Below the pieces are notes generated by a model. The model made no database searches. It had not been told where the DNA came from and saw only the letters and a list, made by a program, of their open reading frames with translations. A program made the position numbers and the translations under genes. 6,565 nucleotides of DNA, taken from positions 1 through 6,565 of the forward strand of contig JAFQWB010000006.1 of assembly GCA_017407725.1 (NCBI GenBank), in the 5' to 3' direction. Positions 1 through 5,855 of the stretch are shown here, piece after piece; the stretch's first letter is position 1; every line of letters begins with the position of its first letter. This stretch comes from Clostridia bacterium (GTDB lineage: Bacteria; Bacillota_A; Clostridia; Oscillospirales; CAG-272).

Positions 1-818
1 ACTGCGGACTTTGCCGCGAGCTCAAGAAAATATCGCGTATTATGCCCTTTACACTCAGCTATGATTTTACCTTTCTTGCCCTTTGCAGAATGGCGGCAGA
101 AAATGACGGCATAAGCTTTTCTACGTGCAGGTGCGCCGCCAGACCCTTCAAAAAGCATTGCTACGTCTGTGCCGAAGGCTCACTAAGATACTGTGCTGAA
201 GCATCAGCCCTGCTTACCGCAGAAAAGCTTCGCGACGATATGAACGACTCTCACGGAATAAAAAAGCTTCTTGCAGGATCTGCATACAAAAAAATGAAGC
301 GCATCCTTCGCAAAATACGACATCCTCTGCCGAGTGAAGCTGTTAAAATCGAGCTTGAAAAGCTATCCGACTCTGAAAACGCGCTTTGCGAGAGCGTTTA
401 CGACGGAGCCGAGCACTTCGGCGCTCTTCTTGCAGAGATATTTTCCTTCGGACTTTCAGATGAAATTAAATCAGATCTTTATAATATCGGATATGCGGTC
501 GGAAGATGGATATACATTATCGACGCCTATTCGGATATCAAAGACGATCTTAAGAGCGGCTCTTACAATCCCTTTATCCTTTCGGGAAGCAATTCTGACG
601 ATCCCGACTTCAAAAAGAAAATATCAGACGCTCTTTCATACGAAATCGCAAGCACTCTTCCCTATACAAACAGACTTCTGGCATCGGCGGACAAAGGAAT
701 TGCCGAAATAATAAAGAATATCCTTTACGTCGGTATGCCTGCGATCGCAAACGACGTAATATACAAAAACAGAAAAATCAAAGACAAAGAGGACATCCCG
801 GATGAGAGATCCATATAG
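1..818 (+). CDS. DUF5685 family protein (5' end outside window)
   Basis: The open frame is already running at base 3 and reads C-G-L-C-R-E-L; bases 1-2 (AC) would fit a Tyr codon, giving the Y-C-G-L-C opening I recall for DUF5685. The ATG at 42 lies inside this conserved part, so it is not the true start; perhaps 15-25 residues are missing. The visible 271 residues are mostly helical and soluble, with no signal peptide. Numbering from the Met at 42: Cys pairs at 29/31 and 40/43, the acidic motif D65-D66-M-N-D69, the helix G154..D161-x3-D165-x3-D169-x3-G173 followed by Y175-x-P177, and a C-terminal N237-D238-x2-Y-K-N-R. The function of DUF5685 is unknown. The acidic motifs resemble those of squalene/phytoene synthases (see findings), but the protein is shorter. 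It overlaps the J-domain gene by 17 bases, which suggests coupled translation. Family assignment is from memory of the sequence pattern. Confidence 0.8.
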   Translation, partial: CGLCRELKKISRIMPFTLSYDFTFLALCRMAAENDGISFSTCRCAARPFKKHCYVCAEGSLRYCAEASALLTAEKLRDDMNDSHGIKKLLAGSAYKKMKRILRKIRHPLPSEAVKIELEKLSDSENALCESVYDGAEHFGALLAEIFSFGLSDEIKSDLYNIGYAVGRWIYIIDAYSDIKDDLKSGSYNPFILSGSNSDDPDFKKKISDALSYEIASTLPYTNRLLASADKGIAEIIKNILYVGMPAIANDVIYKNRKIKDKEDIPDERSI

Positions 819-1407
819 CATTCTCGGCGTAACACCCGAATCAACCGACGACGAAATAAAGAAGGCTTATTATAAGCTTGCAAGAAAATACCACCCCGAC
901 AATTACACCGACCCTCAGAAAAGCGCGGCGGCTTCTGACAAAATGAAACAGATAAACGAGGCTTACGATGAGATAAAAAGACTTCGTTCACCCTCGTCAT
1001 CCAGAGAAAAGAGCCACTATTCGGGCTCGTCAGACGTAAAAAACGTGCTTCTCAGAGTAAGAGAATATATAAACACAGGCAGATTCACCGAAGCAAACGC
1101 AATTCTCGATTCGGTTGCGGCAGAGTCAAGAAACGCAGAGTGGAACTTTTTAAGAGCCTGTATCCTGATAAGATACGGCAGATATTACGATGCACAGAAT
1201 CATCTTGAATACGCCTGCAGAATGGACCCGTCCAACACCGAATACAAGGAAACTCTTGAAAGACTGCATGATATGAGCAGCTACGGAAGCGCGCAGCAGA
1301 CCTATTCAGATTCGATCGGCTGCTCTGTTTGCGATATCTGCATGAATCTTCTTTGCATCAACACTCTTTGCAGCTGCTGCGGCGGAAACTCACTTCGCTG
1401 CTTCTGA
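802..1407 (+). CDS. J-domain (DnaJ-like) protein with TPR-like repeats and Cys-rich tail
   Basis: A 201-residue protein. Residues 3-61 form a J domain with the diagnostic H31-P32-D33 triad between helices II and III, so it should stimulate the ATPase of a DnaK-type Hsp70. The G/F region, zinc fingers and substrate domain of true DnaJ are absent, so this is a class C-like J protein and not the housekeeping dnaJ. After a Ser-rich linker (62-78), residues 81-157 look like two TPR helix pairs (for example N-T-G-R-F-x-E-A and R-Y-G-R-Y-x-D-A, ending M-D-P-S-N), suggesting protein binding. The last 28 residues hold eight cysteines (174, 177, 180, 185, 190, 192, 193, 200), which could bind metal or be lipid-modified. 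The start at 802 is supported by GAGG at 789-792, nine bases upstream, and by the J domain beginning at once. The gene overlaps the DUF5685 gene and is probably in the same operon. Confidence 0.9.
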   Translation: MRDPYSILGVTPESTDDEIKKAYYKLARKYHPDNYTDPQKSAAASDKMKQINEAYDEIKRLRSPSSSREKSHYSGSSDVKNVLLRVREYINTGRFTEANAILDSVAAESRNAEWNFLRACILIRYGRYYDAQNHLEYACRMDPSNTEYKETLERLHDMSSYGSAQQTYSDSIGCSVCDICMNLLCINTLCSCCGGNSLRCF

Positions 1408-1419
1408 TAAAATAACGAG

Positions 1420-1941
1420 ATGAAAAGAACCAAAAAGCTTACCGTTTGCGCTATGATGTGCGCTCTCAGTGTCGTAATTCTCTATCTTGCATCGTTCTTC
1501 ACAACGATAGACCTCTCGGTCTCGCTTATTGCCTCGCTTATAATGCTTCTCACTGTTGAGGAGCTTGGCTACAAGGCGGCATTTTCGGTCTTTGTTTCGA
1601 CCTCTCTGCTCTCATTTTTACTGCTTCCGCAAAAATACGTTGCGGCAATGTATCTGCTTTTTTGCGGCATTTACCCCATAATAAGAGTATTCTTCGAAAG
1701 ACTCCCAAGGGCTATACGTCTTATCGCAAAGCTACTTTATTTCGGGGCAACTCTTACCGCCGTGCTTGTTTTCGCAAAGCTTGTTCTTAACATCGAGCTA
1801 TACACGGGATACATGCTGATCCTCTTTTACGCGATATGCGTTCTGACCTTTTTACTATCGGATCTCTTTATAAAAAGATTCACTCTGCTGTACAGATTCA
1901 GGCTCAGACGAAGACTTGGACTTGACAAATTCTTCAGGTAA
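1420..1941 (+). CDS. small six-helix integral membrane protein, ECF S-component-like
   Basis: A 173-residue, very hydrophobic protein. Six membrane segments can be placed by eye at about 7-27, 30-46, 52-69, 73-91, 98-122 and 130-150. The basic N-terminus (K-R-T-K-K) and basic C-terminus (R-F-R-L-R-R-R) place both ends in the cytoplasm by the positive-inside rule, consistent with an even helix count. Size, helix number and the small-residue-rich first helix (A-L-S-V-V-I-L-Y-L) resemble substrate-binding S components of ECF vitamin transporters. No substrate-specific motif is recognisable and no ECF ATPase or T component is nearby, so the substrate is unknown and the class is tentative. The gene starts 12 bases after the J-domain gene with only a weak ribosome binding site (ACGAG just before the ATG), suggesting translation continues from the upstream gene. 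It is the last gene before the terminator at 1959-2000. Confidence 0.7.
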   Translation: MKRTKKLTVCAMMCALSVVILYLASFFTTIDLSVSLIASLIMLLTVEELGYKAAFSVFVSTSLLSFLLLPQKYVAAMYLLFCGIYPIIRVFFERLPRAIRLIAKLLYFGATLTAVLVFAKLVLNIELYTGYMLILFYAICVLTFLLSDLFIKRFTLLYRFRLRRRLGLDKFFR

Positions 1942-1958
1942 CTTTAGTTTACATTTAC

Positions 1959-2000
1959 AATCAAAACGGGCGTTTTCGCATGAAACGCCCGTTTTTGATT
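1959..2000. terminator. bidirectional intrinsic terminator between convergent genes
   Basis: An inverted repeat with the arm AAAACGGGCGTTT (1963-1975), a seven-base loop (1976-1982) and the arm AAACGCCCGTTTT (1983-1995) gives 13 uninterrupted pairs. With T1996 bulged, four more pairs extend it (1959-1962 with 1997-2000). On the plus strand the stem ends in a T run and T-rich sequence follows to about 2019; on the minus strand the opposite arm also ends in TTTT. It sits between the stop of the membrane protein gene (1941) and the stop of the activase gene (2005), so it can end transcription from both sides. Confidence 0.9.
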
Positions 2001-2004
2001 TGTT

Positions 2005-2703
2005 TTATTCTTCTTTTCCTCTTATTCTTGCGCTTGGCACTCTTTTCCTTACCGTTTCAAGAAAGACTTGCATCATCTCTTCAGAGTATGCCGAAAAGCC
2101 ATCTCCGTCAATAAGATCTCCCGAATCGGCAAAGGACTGAAGGAAATAGGCATCGGCGCCCTCAATAAGCTTTCCTATCTCATCAAAGTCGCTCTCATCG
2201 TGAAGAGGGTCAACCACGGTTGTTCTGAATTCGTAACAAACTCCGCTCTCCATTATGTATTTTACCGATTTTTTTATATCCTCGATATCGACGTCGGTTC
2301 CCGTTGCAAGGGTGTATTTATCGGGTGAGGACTTAATATCCATTGCAAACTTGTCAACCGCACCTCTCTCTATAAGCTCCTTTATCATCTCGGGCTTACT
2401 GCCATTGGTATCTATCTTGACCGAATATCCGTGCGATTTTATTTTGAGCGCAAAATCGGCTATATCCTTTCTTAGAAGAGGCTCTCCGCCGGTGATACAA
2501 ACTCCGTCAAGCACGCCCTGCCTCTTTCTGAGAAATTCGAAAAACCTTTCTTCGCTTATATTTTCAGCCTCACCCGGTCTTTCAACGAGAAGGGCGTTGT
2601 GACAAAACGGACATCTGAAATTACATCCACCGAGAAAGACGGTGCAAGCAACCTGTCCCGGATAATCAAGAAGGGTCAGCTTCTGAAGTCCCGATATTAT
2701 CAT
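2005..2703 (-). CDS. nrdG: anaerobic ribonucleoside-triphosphate reductase activating protein (radical SAM activase)
   Basis: A 232-residue radical SAM protein. The opening M-I-I-S-G-L-Q-K-L-T-L-L-D-Y-P-G matches the NrdG2-type activase family. C27-x3-C31-x2-C34 binds the [4Fe-4S] cluster that cleaves S-adenosylmethionine, G72-G73-E74-P75 is the SAM-binding motif, and K96-I-D98-T-N100-G and F-R-T-T-V-V are further core strands. The family's role is to generate the glycyl radical on class III ribonucleotide reductase (NrdD) under anaerobic conditions, in the cytoplasm. No nrdD is in this window, so the target is not shown here and another glycyl-radical enzyme is possible. The start at 2703 is chosen because AAGGAGA lies seven bases upstream; an in-frame ATG at 2769 would add 22 unrelated residues and overlap the upstream gene. 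It lies 35 bases after the acetyltransferase gene, probably in one transcript. Confidence 0.85.
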   Translation of the reverse strand: MIISGLQKLTLLDYPGQVACTVFLGGCNFRCPFCHNALLVERPGEAENISEERFFEFLRKRQGVLDGVCITGGEPLLRKDIADFALKIKSHGYSVKIDTNGSKPEMIKELIERGAVDKFAMDIKSSPDKYTLATGTDVDIEDIKKSVKYIMESGVCYEFRTTVVDPLHDESDFDEIGKLIEGADAYFLQSFADSGDLIDGDGFSAYSEEMMQVFLETVRKRVPSARIRGKEE

Positions 2704-2710
2704 TTTATCA

Positions 2711-2717
2711 TCTCCTT
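2711..2717 (-). promoter_or_regulatory. ribosome binding site of the activase gene
   Basis: The minus strand reads AAGGAGA, seven bases before the ATG at 2703. This fixes the start of the activase gene at 2703 rather than at the longer in-frame ATG at 2769, which has no comparable site. Confidence 0.85.
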
Positions 2718-2738
2718 GTTTGTAAACTTTAGTTGCTA

Positions 2739-3515
2739 TTATCCAAGCGTGAGTGCAAAATAGCCGCAAATTCCGCTTTTTTCTTCAGGAACGAGCGAAT
2801 TTACAGCCTTGTTTTCACAAGAATCGCTTGCAATACACACCGAGGCTTCGGTGCTTTTTGCGGATACAAAACATGACAAAGCCCTTTCGGCATCGTCCTT
2901 GTCGCCGAGAAGCTCGTCAATATGCAAACTTTCGTTTACATCAGAGACAGCAAAGCACACCCCGCCTGACATATAAAAATCATAAAACACAGAAAGCACG
3001 TCTGCGCTCCATTTCACAAATTTACTGCCGTAACGTGCAAAAAGATATTCGTTTCGTCTTGTAACGTACTCATCTGCATTAATTTTCAAAAGCGGCTTTT
3101 TCTCTCTGCAGAGCCTCGCGCTTATTCTGTTTTCAAAGAAGCCGTCCGCAAATCCGATTCTTTTGTAATAGCCCTTAAGCCCCTCGCTTGCAGGAGAAAG
3201 AAAATAAAGTACGTTCTTTTTTTCAAGCTCACCGATAACCGCTTTTTGCATATCGGCGCATATTCCCTCGCCTCTGTAGGCAGGGTCTGTTCCTACCGCA
3301 TAACCGTAATACGCCTTTTTCCCGTCAAACTCACATTCGATAAGATACTGTGCGGCGGCAATATTTTCTCCCTTTACCGCGCAGACACATATACATTTAT
3401 CAAAAAGTCTTTCAAAAAACAAATCGACAAACTGTTTGCCATCGTCAAAACAAAGAAGCCAGAGCCTTTTAAGAGCGTCAATATCTTCTCTTTTCCCGAG
3501 TCTGAAAATATGCAT
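2739..3515 (-). CDS. GNAT family N-acetyltransferase (Eis-like N-terminal half)
   Basis: A 258-residue protein. Residues 1-125 form a GNAT fold: an opening strand and helix (R-L-G-K-R-E-D-I-D-A-L-K-R-L-W), a central strand Y-G-Y-A-V-G-T-D-P, the acetyl-CoA pyrophosphate-binding motif R81-G82-E83-G84-I85, and motif B with Y116-Y117-K118-R119-I120-G121-F122. It should transfer an acetyl group from acetyl-CoA to an amine; the substrate cannot be read from sequence. The layout is like the N-terminal part of Eis-type acetyltransferases (about 400 residues), but the C-terminal half is short and diverged, perhaps a degenerate second GNAT module; residues from about 150 on show no recognisable motif. 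The start at 3515 is supported by GGAGGT five bases upstream; an in-frame ATG at 3572 would lie inside the promoter. It is the first gene of a probable two-gene operon with the activase, read from the promoter at 3544-3572. Confidence 0.85.
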   Translation of the reverse strand: MHIFRLGKREDIDALKRLWLLCFDDGKQFVDLFFERLFDKCICVCAVKGENIAAAQYLIECEFDGKKAYYGYAVGTDPAYRGEGICADMQKAVIGELEKKNVLYFLSPASEGLKGYYKRIGFADGFFENRISARLCREKKPLLKINADEYVTRRNEYLFARYGSKFVKWSADVLSVFYDFYMSGGVCFAVSDVNESLHIDELLGDKDDAERALSCFVSAKSTEASVCIASDSCENKAVNSLVPEEKSGICGYFALTLG

Positions 3516-3520
3516 AGCGT

Positions 3521-3526
3521 ACCTCC
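3521..3526 (-). promoter_or_regulatory. ribosome binding site of the GNAT gene
   Basis: The minus strand reads GGAGGT, five bases before the ATG at 3515. This decides the start over the upstream in-frame ATG at 3572. Confidence 0.85.
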
Positions 3527-3543
3527 GTGCCGTTATGTATAAT

Positions 3544-3572
3544 ATTATATCACATTTTTTTGTTTTATACAA
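3544..3572 (-). promoter_or_regulatory. sigma-A promoter for the GNAT/activase genes
   Basis: On the minus strand, TTGTAT (3572-3567) is followed by a 17-base spacer and a perfect TATAAT (3549-3544), preceded by TGA, which makes an extended -10 element. Transcription would start near 3537, about 22 bases before the start codon of the acetyltransferase. The -35 box is only 4/6, which the extended -10 and A/T-rich surroundings can offset. Confidence 0.7.
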
Positions 3573-3591
3573 TGTTTTTTTACTACATTAC

Positions 3592-3620
3592 TTGAAAAAA
3601 GATTATCTTTTTGTTATAAT
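3592..3620 (+). promoter_or_regulatory. sigma-A promoter for tex
   Basis: TTGAAA (3592-3597), a 17-base spacer and TATAAT (3615-3620) form a near-consensus promoter; TGT just before the -10 box (3612-3614) makes it an extended -10 type. The start of transcription would be near 3627, leaving a leader of about 34 bases before the tex start codon. The T-rich stretch upstream (3554-3580) could act as an UP element. Confidence 0.85.
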
Positions 3621-3643
3621 ATAAGATGGTAATCATTTTTATC

Positions 3644-3648
3644 GGAGG
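3644..3648 (+). promoter_or_regulatory. ribosome binding site of tex, with long spacing
   Basis: GGAGG lies 12 bases before the ATG at 3661, longer than the usual 5-9. No other start codon in frame fits better, and the protein beginning at 3661 matches the normal Tex N-terminus. Confidence 0.8.
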
Positions 3649-3660
3649 CAAAGCCAAGCT

Positions 3661-5823
3661 ATGAATATTAACGAAAAAATTGCCGCGGAGCTTGGGATAA
3701 GGGTATCTCAGGTAGACGCCGCGGTAGCACTTATTGATGAAGGAAACACAATACCTTTTATAGCGCGTTACAGAAAGGAAGCACACGGATCTCTTGACGA
3801 CCAGGTTCTTCGCGCGCTTTCCGAAAGACTTACTTATTTAAGAAATCTTGAAGAGCAGAGAGAAAAGGTCAGAGCCGCAATCGAAGCCCAGGGCAAGCTT
3901 ACAGACGAGATTGCAGAGTCGCTTGATGCCGCTCAGACAATGACGGAAATAGATGATATATACCGCCCCTTCAGACCCAAGAGAAGAACTCTTGCATCGA
4001 TTGCAAAGGAAAAGGGACTTGAGCCTCTTGCTCTTGCTATATATGCGCAGGAAAAGAATTCTCCTGCACCCATCGAGCTCGCAAAGGACTACGTAAACGA
4101 AGAGCTTAAGGTAAACACACCCGAGGAAGCACTCAAGGGTGCGCTTGACATCGTTGCAGAAATGATCTCAGACGATGCGGATCTTCGTAAGCTTCTCCGT
4201 ATGCACTGCATGGAAAAGGGAGTGCTCTCATCCAAGGGCGACGCAGAAGATCTCGGAGTATACGAGACCTATGCCGACTACTCAGAGCCCTGCGCAAAGA
4301 TCGCAGGACACAGAGTTCTCGCGGTAAACCGAGGAGAGCGCGAGGAAATACTCAAGGTCAAGATCAATCTTGAAAGAAGCTCTGCTGTTGATATTGTATA
4401 CAAGGCGCACGTCAAAGAGGGCTCACCCTGCACAGATGCCGTAATTTCCGCGGCAGACGACGCTTACGACAGACTTATTTTCCCTTCGATCGAAAGAGAG
4501 ATCAGAAACGCGCTTACCGACACGGCTTGCGAGAACGCCATCAAGGTATTCTCGGTAAACCTCCGTCAGATACTTATGCAGGCACCCGTTAAGGGCAAGA
4601 CGACACTCGGACTTGACCCCGGCTACAGAACGGGATGTAAGGTTGCGGTCGTTGATGCTACCGGCAAGGTTCTTGACACCGGAGTTATATTCCCCGTTGA
4701 ACAGTTCGGAAAGGTAGAAGCCGCTAAGGCGAAGATCAAGGACCTTATTAAAAAGCACAAGGTCGAGGTAATTTCGATCGGAAACGGAACTGCGTCACAC
4801 GAAACCGAAATGTTTGCGGCTGACGTTATCCGCGAGATAGGCGGCGGTGTTGCATACATGGTAGTCAGCGAAGCAGGCGCTTCGGTATACTCTGCATCAA
4901 AGCTTGCGGCTGAAGAATTCCCCGATTATGACGTTTCGTTAAGAAGTGCAGTATCTATTGCAAGAAGACTTCAGGATCCTCTTGCAGAGCTTGTAAAAAT
5001 AGACCCCAAGGCGATCGGTGTAGGTCAGTATCAGCACGATATGCCTCAGAATCAGCTTTCCGATGCGCTTGACGGCGTTGTCGAGGATTGCGTTAACAAC
5101 GTGGGAGTCGACCTCAACACCGCATCAGTTCAGCTCTTATCAAGAGTTTCGGGCGTTCACTCGGGAATTGCAAAGAATATCGTAACCTACAGACAGGAAA
5201 ACGGCGAATTCAAGTCAAGAAAAGAGCTTCTCAAGGTTCCGAAGCTCGGCGCAAAAGCGTTTGAGCAGTGCGCAGGCTTCTTAAGAGTTCCCGAAAGCTC
5301 CAACATTTTTGATAACACCGCGGTTCACCCCGAAAGCTACGACGCCGCAAAGGCACTTATTGCAAGATGCGGATATTCGGATGCCGAGCTTGCTCTCGGA
5401 AAGATCTCCGATCTTGACGAAAGAGTCAAGGCTATCGGCAAGGGCGCTCTTGCAAAGGAGCTTGGAATCGGTCTTCCCACGCTTGAGGATATTATTGCCG
5501 AGCTCAAGAGACCCGGCCGTGACCCCAGAGATGAGCTCCCCGCTCCCCTTCTCCGCACCGATATTATGAGTCTTGAGGATCTCAAGATCGGAATGGAGCT
5601 CAAGGGTACTGTAAGAAACGTTATCGACTTCGGCGCATTCGTCGATATCGGCGTTCACGAGGACGGACTCGTTCACATTTCACAGATCTCAAACAGATAC
5701 ATCAAGCATCCTTCGGAGGTACTCAAGGTAGGCGACATCGTCACCGTATGGGTTCTTACCGTGGATGTTAAGAAAAAGCGCATCGGACTTACGATGAAGA
5801 AGCCCAAGGATCAGGCTCAGTAA
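3661..5823 (+). CDS. tex: Tex family RNA-binding transcription accessory protein
   Basis: A 720-residue, full-length Tex. The N-terminal helical Tex domain begins M-N-I-N-E-K-I-A-A-E-L-G and contains the family signature I-P-F-I-A-R-Y-R-K-E; its helical core runs to about 310. A YqgF/RNase H-like domain follows, starting L-G-L-D319-P-G-Y-R-T-G, to about 450. A helix-hairpin-helix region with V-G-V-D-L-N (481-486) and V-S-G-V-H-S-G-I-A runs to about 550. The C-terminal S1 RNA-binding domain is at 641-712 (G-T-V-R-N-V-I-D-F-G-A-F-V-D-I-G, then D-G-L-V-H-I-S-Q-I). Tex is a cytoplasmic nucleic-acid-binding protein, related to eukaryotic Spt6, that affects transcription and is associated with stress and toxin gene control in several bacteria; its exact molecular task is not settled. 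The gene has its own promoter. Its Lys codons are nearly all AAG, unlike the upstream genes. No terminator follows, so the lipoprotein gene is probably read from the same transcript. Confidence 0.97.
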   Translation: MNINEKIAAELGIRVSQVDAAVALIDEGNTIPFIARYRKEAHGSLDDQVLRALSERLTYLRNLEEQREKVRAAIEAQGKLTDEIAESLDAAQTMTEIDDIYRPFRPKRRTLASIAKEKGLEPLALAIYAQEKNSPAPIELAKDYVNEELKVNTPEEALKGALDIVAEMISDDADLRKLLRMHCMEKGVLSSKGDAEDLGVYETYADYSEPCAKIAGHRVLAVNRGEREEILKVKINLERSSAVDIVYKAHVKEGSPCTDAVISAADDAYDRLIFPSIEREIRNALTDTACENAIKVFSVNLRQILMQAPVKGKTTLGLDPGYRTGCKVAVVDATGKVLDTGVIFPVEQFGKVEAAKAKIKDLIKKHKVEVISIGNGTASHETEMFAADVIREIGGGVAYMVVSEAGASVYSASKLAAEEFPDYDVSLRSAVSIARRLQDPLAELVKIDPKAIGVGQYQHDMPQNQLSDALDGVVEDCVNNVGVDLNTASVQLLSRVSGVHSGIAKNIVTYRQENGEFKSRKELLKVPKLGAKAFEQCAGFLRVPESSNIFDNTAVHPESYDAAKALIARCGYSDAELALGKISDLDERVKAIGKGALAKELGIGLPTLEDIIAELKRPGRDPRDELPAPLLRTDIMSLEDLKIGMELKGTVRNVIDFGAFVDIGVHEDGLVHISQISNRYIKHPSEVLKVGDIVTVWVLTVDVKKKRIGLTMKKPKDQAQ

Positions 5824-5843
5824 TTAAAAACAAATAAAAAAAA

Positions 5844-5847
5844 GGAG
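5844..5847 (+). promoter_or_regulatory. ribosome binding site of the lipoprotein gene
   Basis: GGAG within an A-rich run (AAAGGAGAAA, 5841-5850) lies eight bases before the ATG at 5856. It supports this start, which is followed directly by a signal peptide. Confidence 0.85.
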
Positions 5848-5855
5848 AAACAGTC

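Noticed and set aside
42..44. ATG at 42 as the start of the DUF5685 gene
   Set aside because: The frame is open upstream and encodes the family's C-G-L-C segment, so the true start is before the window.
334..711. Second plus-strand frame inside the DUF5685 gene
   Set aside because: It shares the bases of a conserved coding region, has no ribosome binding site, and its translation shows no domain pattern.
1940..1949. Ten-base match AACTTTAGTT shared with 2725-2734
   Set aside because: It occurs only twice, in A/T-rich gaps, is not flanked by longer similarity, and is short enough to be chance.
2704..2769. Longer start of the activase gene at 2769
   Set aside because: The extra 22 residues are unlike the family's N-terminus, would overlap the acetyltransferase gene, and lack a ribosome binding site, whereas 2703 has AAGGAGA at good spacing.
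3516..3572. Longer start of the acetyltransferase gene at 3572
   Set aside because: It would fall inside the -35 box and upstream of the predicted transcription start; GGAGGT precedes the ATG at 3515.
4423..4859. Minus-strand open frames within tex
   Set aside because: They lie opposite the conserved YqgF region of tex, match no known pattern, and are expected by chance in a gene with this codon use.
5824..5855. Possible terminator after tex
   Set aside because: The A-rich gap contains no inverted repeat and has A runs rather than a T run on the coding strand.
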